Below, in pieces: positions 1 to 4,838 of a stretch of 5,415 nt of DNA (position 1 is its first letter; every line of letters begins with the position of its first letter). Position numbers and translations under genes: made by a program. Under the pieces are notes generated by a model. That model made no database searches. It saw nothing but the letters and a program-made list of their open reading frames with translations, and was not told the DNA's origin. Location of the stretch: the NCBI GenBank assembly GCA_964640195.1, contig CAZXIC010000031.1, positions 1-5,415 of the forward strand, in the 5' to 3' direction. Source of the stretch: CAZXIC01 sp964640195 (lineage in GTDB: Archaea; Iainarchaeota; Iainarchaeia; Iainarchaeales; GCA-2688035).

Positions 1-4
1 GCCT

Positions 5-910
5 TTAGGCTGCAACGTCTATGTCTAAGCGCTTTTTCAATTCCCTGTACCTGTTCCTGATTGTTACCTCTGTCACGCCTGCAACATTGGCAACTTCTTT
101 CTGGGTGCGTCTTTCTCCCTTGAGCAGGCCGGCAATGTAGACTGCTGCAGCGGCAACGCCTGTAGGGCCCCTTCCGGAAATCAGGCCCTTGCCTATTGCC
201 TCTTCCAGGATTTTTCTCCCTTCCTCCTGGACTTCGCCGCTCAGGTTGAGTTCCGAGGCAAACCTCGGGATGTAGTGAACAGGGTTTGTCAAGGGAACCT
301 CAAGCTTCAGTTCGCGAACAAGGAAGCGGTAGGTTCGGCCGATTTCCTTTTTTGTAAGGCCTGAAGCTTCAGCCATTTCGTTCAGTGTCCTTGGGACATG
401 GTATGTCCTGCATACAGTGTAAAGCACTGCAGCAACAACTGCCTCAATCAGCCTTCCCCTGATAAGGCCTTTCTTGACTGTTTTCCTGTAAAGCAGGGCT
501 GCTGCCTCAACCAATGACTCAGGAATGTTCAGATAGGAGGCAACCCTCCTCAGCTCCGTAAGCGCAATGCTCAGGTTTCTCTGCATGCTTGAGCTTATTG
601 AAGCCCTCTTGTGCCATTTAATCAGCCTGTACATCTGTGCCCTGCTCTTGCTGCTCAGCTTGTTCCCCCTCAAATCTGTGCCTCTCCTATCAATCATTGT
701 CACAAGCCCCTTGTTCAGCTTGACGTACTTCATGGGGCTTCCTGTTCTGGCTCTCTTCTCGAACTGGTCTGAGTCAAAGCTGCGCCATTCCTTGCCGTAA
801 TCAACCATGTCGTCGCTTATAATCAGCCCGCACTGCTGGCAAATGGTTTCGCCCCTCTCAGGGTCTCTCCTAATCTTCGTACTGCCGCATTCAGGACATT
901 TCTCAGCCAT
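5..910 (-). CDS. tfb: Transcription initiation factor IIB (TFB)
   Basis: Archaeal TFIIB homologue of 301 aa, the usual family length. It binds the TBP-TATA complex and recruits RNA polymerase. An N-terminal zinc ribbon uses C5, C8, C24 and C27 (CPEC...CQQC). It is followed by the B-reader/linker segment (about residues 41-95: EWRSFD, RARTGSP, SSKSRAQMYRL). Two cyclin repeats follow at roughly 108-200 and 205-296. They carry hallmark strings KKEIGRTYRFL (187-197), PRFASELNLSGEVQ (215-228), SGRGPTGVAAAAVYIA (245-260) and GVTEVTIRNRY (278-288). I chose the ATG at 908-910 because the protein then begins just before the zinc ribbon, and because an AGGTGG Shine-Dalgarno lies 8 nt upstream. An in-frame ATG at 985 would add 25 unrelated residues. 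The nearest TATA box is at 1063-1073, implying an unusually long leader of about 130 nt. No damage is seen. Confidence 0.97.
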   Translation of the reverse strand: MAEKCPECGSTKIRRDPERGETICQQCGLIISDDMVDYGKEWRSFDSDQFEKRARTGSPMKYVKLNKGLVTMIDRRGTDLRGNKLSSKSRAQMYRLIKWHKRASISSSMQRNLSIALTELRRVASYLNIPESLVEAAALLYRKTVKKGLIRGRLIEAVVAAVLYTVCRTYHVPRTLNEMAEASGLTKKEIGRTYRFLVRELKLEVPLTNPVHYIPRFASELNLSGEVQEEGRKILEEAIGKGLISGRGPTGVAAAAVYIAGLLKGERRTQKEVANVAGVTEVTIRNRYRELKKRLDIDVAA

Positions 911-918
911 TAAATAAA

Positions 919-924
919 CCACCT
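919..924 (-). promoter_or_regulatory. Shine-Dalgarno site of tfb
   Basis: The minus strand reads AGGTGG, complementary to the 3' end of archaeal 16S rRNA, 8 nt before the ATG at 908-910. This decides the tfb start in favour of the shorter 301-aa protein over the longer reading frame opening at 985. Confidence 0.75.
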
Positions 925-945
925 TTCCAAAAGCCTTTTCTTGCC

Positions 946-963
946 CAAAAAACAGGTTTTTTG
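946..963 (-). terminator. A/T-stem hairpin with T6 run after the RNA candidate
   Basis: A perfect inverted repeat has 8-bp arms (CAAAAAAC and GTTTTTTG) and a 2-nt spacer, so as RNA the closing pairs would open to give a 6-nt loop. On the minus strand the second arm supplies six T residues (952-947), the usual signal for archaeal termination. It sits directly after the ACA that follows the long stem at 965-1036. If it terminates, the upstream transcript is a free-standing RNA. If it is read through, it is part of the tfb leader. A terminator role is inferred from position and composition only. Confidence 0.4.
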
Positions 964-1043
964 TACAACGCACTCCCTCGCCCAAAGCCGACAGGAGCAG
1001 CTCTCATTTGCAAACCGCAGAGAAAAAGCGCGTCGTTACCTGT
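962..1043 (-). ncRNA. Candidate structured small RNA (H/ACA-like) or tfb leader structure
   Basis: Visible in the sequence: the minus-strand transcript can pair 1036-1028 (ACGACGCGC) with 973-965 (GTGCGTTGT) as nine consecutive pairs, two of them G-U. The stem can extend by six weaker pairs (1027-1022 with 979-974). ACA (964-962) follows immediately. The start is placed at about 1043 because the TATA box at 1063-1073 predicts initiation about 25 nt downstream, just outside the stem. Known for archaeal H/ACA guides: one hairpin of about 60-75 nt, an internal guide pocket, a kink-turn or kink-loop, and a 3' ACA. Size and ACA fit. The pocket and kink-turn are not clear: UGA at about 1006-1004 and a weak inner stem (GCGGTTT with GAGCTGC) are only suggestive. 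It may instead be a structured 5' leader of tfb. The pairing is stronger as minus-strand RNA than as plus, because the wobbles become A-C on the other strand. Confidence 0.33.
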
Positions 1044-1062
1044 ACAGATATGCTGCAGGCAT

Positions 1063-1073
1063 CCTTTATAAAT
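1063..1073 (-). promoter_or_regulatory. TATA box for the RNA candidate / tfb
   Basis: The minus strand reads ATTTATAAAGG, close to the archaeal box A consensus, preceded by a purine-rich GGAAG in the BRE position. Predicted initiation is near 1043. It lies in the gap between S8e and tfb. No comparable TATA element is seen between it and the tfb ATG at 910, so it is the best promoter for tfb as well as for the putative small RNA. Confidence 0.6.
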
Positions 1074-1085
1074 CTTCCGTTTTAG

Positions 1086-1104
1086 GATTTTTTCACAAAA
1101 AATC
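1086..1104 (-). terminator. A/T-stem inverted repeat after the S8e gene
   Basis: A perfect inverted repeat has 8-bp arms GATTTTTT and AAAAAATC and a 3-bp spacer. It starts 15 nt after the S8e stop codon and 12 bp before the next TATA box. On the minus strand it presents a T6 run, suitable for ending the S8e transcript before the downstream promoter. Its architecture matches the hairpins at 946-963 and 4108-4126. Function is inferred. Confidence 0.4.
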
Positions 1105-1119
1105 GCGGGAAACAGCCTT

Positions 1120-1539
1120 CTATTTCTTCCCTTCAAGCAGGACTGCCTGCACAACGCCTGCCTGTCCCGGCCTTGAGGTAACCCTTGCCAGCTGCTCTTT
1201 TCCGCCTAATTTGACCTTTATCGTGCAGCCCTTTGTTATTATGTTTCTCCTCGTGTACAAGCGGTTTGCCTTGTTTTCCGCAACGCTCAGGATCTCTGCC
1301 TTGACTGCCTTCTTTTCCCCGGGAATTGTGACTGCTGCCTGCTTTGCAAGCCTCTGCTTTACCTTTGCTGTGTGACCAACGCCTTCCACAACGCTTCTTT
1401 TCTCCTTGTCTGTGTCCTGGTTGACTGTTGTTGCTGCAAAGTTGCCGCCTTTTTGCCCTAGAATCTTGTCCCTGTGCCTGTTGCTGCTTCTGATGCCGCC
1501 GCTCGGCTTTCTTTTGCCCCTCATATGCCATTGCGCCAT
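1120..1539 (-). CDS. rps8e: 30S ribosomal protein S8e
   Basis: Protein of the archaeal/eukaryotic small ribosomal subunit, absent from bacteria; 139 aa, slightly longer than many archaeal S8e. Recognition rests on the N-terminal QWH...RKPSGG segment (3-15), AENKANRLYTRRNIITKG (87-104), ARVTSRPGQ (118-126) and the ending GVVQAVLLEG (128-137), all in the expected order. It is strongly basic, as an rRNA-binding protein should be. The start at 1537-1539 is preferred over the in-frame ATG at 1522-1524 because the family usually carries the short KWQ/QWH-type leader, and because GGTG (1548-1545, minus strand) lies 5 nt upstream. The gene follows hef by 62 bp on the same strand. It may use its own weak promoter or be cotranscribed. 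An A/T inverted repeat lies just after its stop. Confidence 0.96.
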   Translation of the reverse strand: MAQWHMRGKRKPSGGIRSSNRHRDKILGQKGGNFAATTVNQDTDKEKRSVVEGVGHTAKVKQRLAKQAAVTIPGEKKAVKAEILSVAENKANRLYTRRNIITKGCTIKVKLGGKEQLARVTSRPGQAGVVQAVLLEGKK

Positions 1540-1544
1540 AAAAA

Positions 1545-1548
1545 CACC
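1545..1548 (-). promoter_or_regulatory. Shine-Dalgarno site of the S8e gene
   Basis: GGTG on the minus strand, 5 nt before the ATG at 1537-1539. It supports the 139-aa start over the internal ATG five codons further in. Confidence 0.55.
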
Positions 1549-1588
1549 AAAAAAAGGAATGAGAATAATTAATCTGCTGTAAGCATTT

Positions 1589-1600
1589 CCTTAAAAAACC
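1589..1600 (-). promoter_or_regulatory. Weak TATA-like element and T-run between hef and S8e
   Basis: The minus strand reads GGTTTTTTAAGG just after the hef stop (1602-1604). The T6 run could end the hef transcript. The same AT-rich element, about 55 nt before the S8e ATG, could be a TATA box giving a leader of about 30 nt. The match to box A is poor, so cotranscription of S8e with hef remains possible. Confidence 0.3.
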
Positions 1601-1601
1601 T

Positions 1602-4031
1602 TTATTTTTCACCCCATTTTGACAAGAGAACGCGCTTGATTTTCCTTGCTTTCTCCTTTCCCAGGTTGTCAACCTGCTGCAGCTGCCTCTCGTCAGCGTT
1701 CACTATTGCCTGCACGCTGCCGAAATGCCCGAGCAGCTTTTTTGCCATCTGCGGCCCAATCAACGGCAGCGATTCAACGATGAACTGCTGCTGTTGCTGC
1801 AATGTCATGCCCTTTCTCCCAACCCTCAGCCTTACATCACTGCCCTTTCCAAGCTGCTCCCTTTTCGCGATGACGAAAATGTACTGCGCTGTTTCCCTCA
1901 CTGAATCAGTGAAAAGCAGCGGAATCCTGTAATTCAATGCAATTGACGTAAGCATCCCGATTACAGCGTTCCTGTGGATGTTCCTTGAGGTGAACAGTTC
2001 ATCTATGTCTCCTTCCACAAGCACAATCGGCCTTTCGTATGATTCAGCCAGCGCCATGAGCTGCTGCGGCAGCCTGCCGTCAACAATGCTGCTCAGGAAG
2101 TCCTGGACGGTTTTCCTCTCAACTGCTGTGTCCTTGCCTGCAATGTAGTCGCCGACACCGAGCTGCTTTACGACAACCTGGCAGCCAAGTTCCTGCAGCA
2201 GTTGCACAACGCCAGCGTCCTGCTCCCTTGCGTCTGCGTAAACCACTATCTCGTCATTCCCTGGGTTGGAGAAAGAGTGCAGCGTTGTCTGCTTTTCCCC
2301 TTTTCTTGTTCCAGCTGCTTTCCCTTTCAACCGCGTTCCATGGGCTTTCAATTCTGCCTCTACCAGGTGCCCTTTCAACCGCATTCCAGATGCCTTCCAT
2401 TCTGCTCCCACTGCTTTCCCTTTCAACCGCGCTCCAGCCTTCCCTTCTGCCCCTGTCCCAATCGCTTCTGCCTTTTCCCTCTGCATTTTTCTAAGCGTCC
2501 TGTGCATTTTCTGCTCTTTCCTGACGCTGACCCAGTAAAATGCCTCGTCTCTCGTGCCCTTTGCCATAAGGATTATCGCCCTGCCTGCCGCAAGCCTGCC
2601 TGTCCTGCCCCTCCTCTGGATGTAGCGGATTTCACTCGGGACAGGCTCGTAGAACACAACAAGGTCAACGGATGGGATGTCAAGGCCTTCCTCTGCAACC
2701 GAGGAGGCAACCAGGCAGTTTATCTTCCCTGCCTTCAGCTCCTTTATCTTCTCAGCCTGCTCCTTCTGGCTCATGCCCTTTTCCTTCCCCTTCGCTGCCT
2801 GCCCAACAAAGCGCTCAGCCCTAATCCCTCCTACAGAGTTCAGCTGCTGCACCAGCTGCTTTATGGAATCCCTGTAGTGGTTGAAGACAATGCACCTGCT
2901 CTCCGGAAAGATTTCAAACTGCTTTTGCAGGATTTCCTGCAGCAGTGCAAGCTTCGGGTGATTGACTTGCTTTTCACGCAGTCCCTCTGCCAGCTGCATT
3001 GCCTGCTGCACGTCAGGGCTTGCAAGGAACTGCCTCAGCGCCCTGCTCCCTTCCTTCCCCTGCTTTTCCTTTGCCCTCTCAAAATAGCCGTGCAGGCTGT
3101 TGGTGCCCTGCGTTTCAAGCAGCATGTGCGCATGGCTTGCCTTGAGCAGGGCTGCAACCGCTGTTGCTGCAGCGAAAAGGCTCGGCTGCCTTGCACCCTT
3201 CCTTTGGATTTCTCTCCTTATCCTTTCCTGCATCTCAAGCAGGCGCTTTTTTCCGAATCCTGCAGTGCTCCTTGCCCTGCTGAAGCCGAACCTGTTCAGG
3301 ACAGCGATTTGCTTCTGCATGAAGCGCTCAAGCAGCTGCATTATCTCCCTGAACTGCCCTGGCAGCTCGACAACCCTCCACTCCAGCTTTATTTCATGCG
3401 AATATGGCTTCACGTCCTCATCTGCCAGTGACTTGATTTCAATGTTTTTAATGAAAAGGCTGCTGCACACCTCCTTGATGTGCTGCTCCCTACCACCAGG
3501 GGAAGCGGTCAAGCCAAGTATAAGCCCTTCCGGGTTCTGCTGCACGTATTTTCTTGCGATGAAGACATAGGCGTAATCGCCTACAGCCCTGTGCGCCTCG
3601 TCAAAAATCACGAGGGAAACACTGTTCAGCGAGATTCTCCTCTTCCTCAAATCGTTCTCAATCGTCTGCGGGGTTGCGACAACTATCGCTGCCTGTTCCC
3701 ACTGCAGCTTGCGCTTTTTCATTGCAACGCTTCCAGTAAGGAGGGGTATCTTCTCCCTGGGCAGCTTCATCAGCCCCTGCATTGTCTTTTGGTGCTGCTG
3801 GCACAATGGCTTTGTTGGCGCAAGAAAGAGGATTTTCCCCTCTTTTTCCTTTTCAAGCGAGTCTGCTGCAACAAGCACTGCAACCATTGTCTTGCCAAGT
3901 GCAGTGGGTGCAACTACAAGGCTGTTCCCACTAGCTATCACGTTGTTGGCAAGCCTCACCTGATAGGCGCGAGCTTCAATTTTTTTCGCCTTGATTAAGC
4001 TGTGCTGCACAAAGCCCTGTTTTTCCTGCAT
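1602..4031 (-). CDS. hef: Hef-type helicase/XPF-family nuclease (FANCM homologue)
   Basis: SF2 helicase fused to an ERCC4/XPF nuclease; this family unwinds and cleaves forked or branched DNA at stalled replication forks. It is 809 aa, slightly longer than typical Hef (about 760). Helicase motifs: I PTALGKT (42-48), DEAH (144-147), TAS (175-177), IV IVFNHYRDS (381-389), V ASSVAEEGLDIP (442-453), VI QRRGRTGR (472-479). The Hef-specific helical insert occupies about 220-360. A basic linker (about 520-590) holds a 16-residue tandem repeat and a PIP-like QTTLHSF (581-587). The nuclease domain (about 593-725) has D600, R602, E603, G627-D628 and the ERKxxxD signature E638-R639-K640...D644, so it looks catalytically intact. 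Tandem helix-hairpin-helix motifs (about 755-771 and 784-802) close the protein. Motif I has Ala44 where Gly is usual. The start at 4029-4031 gives a normal N-terminus and no good Shine-Dalgarno is seen; a TATA-like element about 28 nt upstream fits a leaderless mRNA. The gene diverges from the histone gene. Confidence 0.95.
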   Translation of the reverse strand: MQEKQGFVQHSLIKAKKIEARAYQVRLANNVIASGNSLVVAPTALGKTMVAVLVAADSLEKEKEGKILFLAPTKPLCQQHQKTMQGLMKLPREKIPLLTGSVAMKKRKLQWEQAAIVVATPQTIENDLRKRRISLNSVSLVIFDEAHRAVGDYAYVFIARKYVQQNPEGLILGLTASPGGREQHIKEVCSSLFIKNIEIKSLADEDVKPYSHEIKLEWRVVELPGQFREIMQLLERFMQKQIAVLNRFGFSRARSTAGFGKKRLLEMQERIRREIQRKGARQPSLFAAATAVAALLKASHAHMLLETQGTNSLHGYFERAKEKQGKEGSRALRQFLASPDVQQAMQLAEGLREKQVNHPKLALLQEILQKQFEIFPESRCIVFNHYRDSIKQLVQQLNSVGGIRAERFVGQAAKGKEKGMSQKEQAEKIKELKAGKINCLVASSVAEEGLDIPSVDLVVFYEPVPSEIRYIQRRGRTGRLAAGRAIILMAKGTRDEAFYWVSVRKEQKMHRTLRKMQREKAEAIGTGAEGKAGARLKGKAVGAEWKASGMRLKGHLVEAELKAHGTRLKGKAAGTRKGEKQTTLHSFSNPGNDEIVVYADAREQDAGVVQLLQELGCQVVVKQLGVGDYIAGKDTAVERKTVQDFLSSIVDGRLPQQLMALAESYERPIVLVEGDIDELFTSRNIHRNAVIGMLTSIALNYRIPLLFTDSVRETAQYIFVIAKREQLGKGSDVRLRVGRKGMTLQQQQQFIVESLPLIGPQMAKKLLGHFGSVQAIVNADERQLQQVDNLGKEKARKIKRVLLSKWGEK
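2268..2294 (-). other. Putative PCNA-interacting (PIP-box) motif in Hef
   Basis: Residues 580-588 read KQTTLHSFS, fitting Q-x-x-[L/I/M]-x-x-F of PCNA-binding peptides, although the second aromatic position is Ser. It lies at the end of the low-complexity linker, between helicase and nuclease, where a flexible docking peptide would be accessible. Binding is inferred from the motif only. Confidence 0.45.
2292..2456 (-). repeat. In-frame 48-bp tandem repeat in the Hef linker
   Basis: The 19-bp core CCCTTTCAACCGCGTTCCA occurs at 2322-2340, 2370-2388 and 2418-2436 with one or two base changes, exactly 48 bp apart. The longer segments 2315-2340 and 2411-2436 differ at one of 26 bases. In protein these are 16-residue units starting G-[A/M/T]-R-L-K-G at residues 533, 549 and 565, separated by A-E-x-K-A segments. 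A partial unit (GAEGKA, 527-532) precedes them, and the third unit fades after about 10 residues. The unit is basic and likely disordered. It looks like a recent local duplication in a spacer. Confidence 0.85.
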
Positions 4032-4054
4032 GGCAGAAAAGAAATAGCCAGATA

Positions 4055-4064
4055 CTTATTTTAA
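4055..4064 (-). promoter_or_regulatory. Putative TATA box for hef
   Basis: The minus strand reads TTAAAATAAG, centred about 28 nt before the hef ATG at 4031. This spacing would start transcription at or next to the ATG and so predicts a leaderless mRNA, consistent with no obvious Shine-Dalgarno before hef. The match to box A is moderate. Confidence 0.4.
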
Positions 4065-4107
4065 CCCTTTTTTAGGGAATTTGCAGTTTTTTTAAACTAA
4101 AACAGGG

Positions 4108-4126
4108 CTTTTTTTCCGAAAAAAAG
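4108..4126. repeat. A/T-stem inverted repeat upstream of the histone promoter
   Basis: A perfect inverted repeat has arms CTTTTTTT and AAAAAAAG and the spacer CCG. It ends 7 bp before the histone TATA box. Same architecture as the repeats at 946-963 and 1086-1104. Here it follows no gene end, so a terminator role is unlikely; an upstream promoter element or a structural role is possible. Confidence 0.6.
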
Positions 4127-4133
4127 AGATAAA

Positions 4134-4142
4134 TTTAAATAT
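4134..4142 (+). promoter_or_regulatory. TATA box of the histone gene
   Basis: TTTAAATAT is a good archaeal box A with a purine/A-rich stretch upstream. It predicts initiation near 4163-4165. That leaves a leader of about 30 nt before the ATG at 4196, or almost no leader before the in-frame TTG at 4166. Confidence 0.65.
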
Positions 4143-4182
4143 TCTTCCAAAAAAAACCTTATTGTTTGGTTTTATCCGAATC

Positions 4183-4192
4183 GGAGTTGGTG
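4183..4192 (+). promoter_or_regulatory. Shine-Dalgarno-like sequence of the histone gene
   Basis: GGAG (4183-4186) and GGTG (4189-4192) precede the ATG at 4196 by 9 and 3 nt. Either resembles part of the archaeal consensus GGAGGTGA. Their presence favours the ATG over the upstream TTG as the true start. Confidence 0.45.
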
Positions 4193-4195
4193 CTG

Positions 4196-4405
4196 ATGGG
4201 TGAACTGCCTTTGGCAGCGGTTGACAGGATTATCAGGAAAGCCGGCGGGCAGAGGGTAAGCGAGGGCGCATCAGCTGCCTTGAGCGAAGTCCTGGAAGAA
4301 GAAGGCATAAAAATCGCGCAGAAGGCAGCCGAGTTCAGCAAGCACGCAAAGAGGAAGACGATTACAGGAGAGGACATCAGGCTGGCTGTAAAAAGCATGC
4401 CCTGA
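4196..4405 (+). CDS. Archaeal histone (HMf family)
   Basis: A single histone fold of 69 aa, the same length as HMfB-type histones, which dimerise, wrap DNA and can extend into longer superhelical fibres. The order of elements is ELPLAAVDRIIRKAG (helix 1, 3-17), QRVSEGA (loop 1), the long helix 2 (about 24-50) ending SKHAKRKTIT, then GEDIRLAVKSM (helix 3, 58-68). The R-K-T of loop 2 (53-55) and D60 are conserved family features. No tail is present. I start at ATG 4196 because the protein then begins MGELP, as in the family, with Shine-Dalgarno-like bases upstream. The frame stays open to a TTG at 4166, which would add MVLSESELVL. It diverges from hef and is followed 31 bp later by a deoxyribosyltransferase-like gene, probably on the same transcript. 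Confidence 0.95.
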   Translation: MGELPLAAVDRIIRKAGGQRVSEGASAALSEVLEEEGIKIAQKAAEFSKHAKRKTITGEDIRLAVKSMP

Positions 4406-4436
4406 GCGCTGCTTTCCATCTTTTGCTGGTTTTGAC

Positions 4437-4835
4437 ATGGATAAAATCTTGATTCTGGGCGCGCTGCCCCAAAACCAGGAAATGAAGGCCCTCTACGAAG
4501 CCATGGCTGAAGTCTGCGAAAAATTTGTGCAATCTGTTTCTTCACCAATTGACACAGCGAAGTTCCATGGCAGCGATTCTGAAAGGTACAAAAGAGCCTT
4601 CCAGAAAGTCAAGGAAGCCGATTTAATTATCGGGGAGCAGAGCCTGCCGAGCACTGGCCAAGGAATAGAACTCAGGGAGGCTGCCTTGCAGGGCAAGCCT
4701 GTTATTATTGTTGCAAGGGAAGGCAGCGGCATCTCAGGTATGGTGAAAGGCAGCCCGAACATAAAAGAAATAATCCGATACCACAGCCTTGAGGAGCTGA
4801 AGAAAAAACTGCAGGGCGCGCTTGAAAAAGGGTAA
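4437..4835 (+). CDS. Nucleoside 2-deoxyribosyltransferase-like protein
   Basis: A 132-aa cytosolic protein resembling the nucleoside 2-deoxyribosyltransferase/DNPH1 (Rcl) superfamily, which cleaves or exchanges the N-glycosidic bond of deoxynucleosides or deoxynucleotides. An opening beta strand KILILGAL (3-10) is followed by a helix. The middle region contains ADLIIGEQSLPSTGQG (61-76) and IELREAALQGKPVIIVA (77-93). This matches the family pattern of an acidic strand end, P-S-x-G-x-G-x-E-L, then the helix and G-K-P-V. E78 is at the position of the catalytic glutamate. The usual N-terminal G-S/Y motif is changed to G-A-L, so the substrate is uncertain. Length is close to the family norm. It starts 31 bp after the histone stop, with no strong Shine-Dalgarno, suggesting cotranscription. 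Its stop is 3 bp from that of the opposing ATPase gene. It might instead be a non-catalytic member of the same fold. Confidence 0.65.
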   Translation: MDKILILGALPQNQEMKALYEAMAEVCEKFVQSVSSPIDTAKFHGSDSERYKRAFQKVKEADLIIGEQSLPSTGQGIELREAALQGKPVIIVAREGSGISGMVKGSPNIKEIIRYHSLEELKKKLQGALEKG

Positions 4836-4838
4836 GTT

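Larger units (their letters stand above)
4065..4156. other. Near-helically phased A/T-tracts in the hef/histone divergent region
   Basis: Homopolymer tracts lie at 4068-4073 (T6), 4087-4093 (T7), 4109-4115 (T7), 4119-4125 (A7) and 4149-4156 (A8). Centre-to-centre spacings are about 19.5, 22, 10 and 30.5 bp, each close to a multiple of the helical repeat. Such an arrangement tends to curve DNA. It lies between two divergent promoters, one of them for a histone. Curvature and any regulatory effect are inferred. Confidence 0.5.

Noticed and set aside
911..985. N-terminal extension of TFB from the ATG at 985
   Set aside because: The added 25 residues do not resemble TFB, cover the hairpin at 946-963 and the Shine-Dalgarno site, and would place the zinc ribbon too far from the N-terminus.
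965..1043. tRNA or C/D-box RNA in the S8e-tfb gap
   Set aside because: No acceptor/T-arm pattern with a GTTC-type loop was found, and no RTGATGA plus CTGA box pair is present.
903..1154. 83-aa minus-strand frame across the S8e-tfb gap
   Set aside because: It overlaps both S8e and tfb ends, runs through the TATA box and inverted repeats, has no start signal and no recognisable protein features.
1133..1672. 179-aa minus-strand frame overlapping S8e and the end of hef
   Set aside because: It is the other reading frame of S8e, low complexity and basic with no family match, while the S8e frame is unmistakable.
1788..1802. Gln-rich run (five Gln) in Hef encoded by a CTG/TTG-like triplet tract
   Set aside because: Only five residues with mixed CAG/CAA codons. 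This is ordinary low complexity near the helix-hairpin-helix domain rather than a repeat expansion.
2202..3431. Long open frame (409 aa) on the plus strand opposite hef
   Set aside because: It is antisense to well-supported Hef coding sequence. The translation is rich in Cys, Leu, Pro and Phe with no recognisable domain, as expected for the mirror of a Gln/Lys/Glu-rich gene.
4065..4077. CCCT-N5-AGGG inverted repeat upstream of hef
   Set aside because: Arms of only 4 bp in AT-rich DNA are expected by chance, and no second copy was found as an operator pair.
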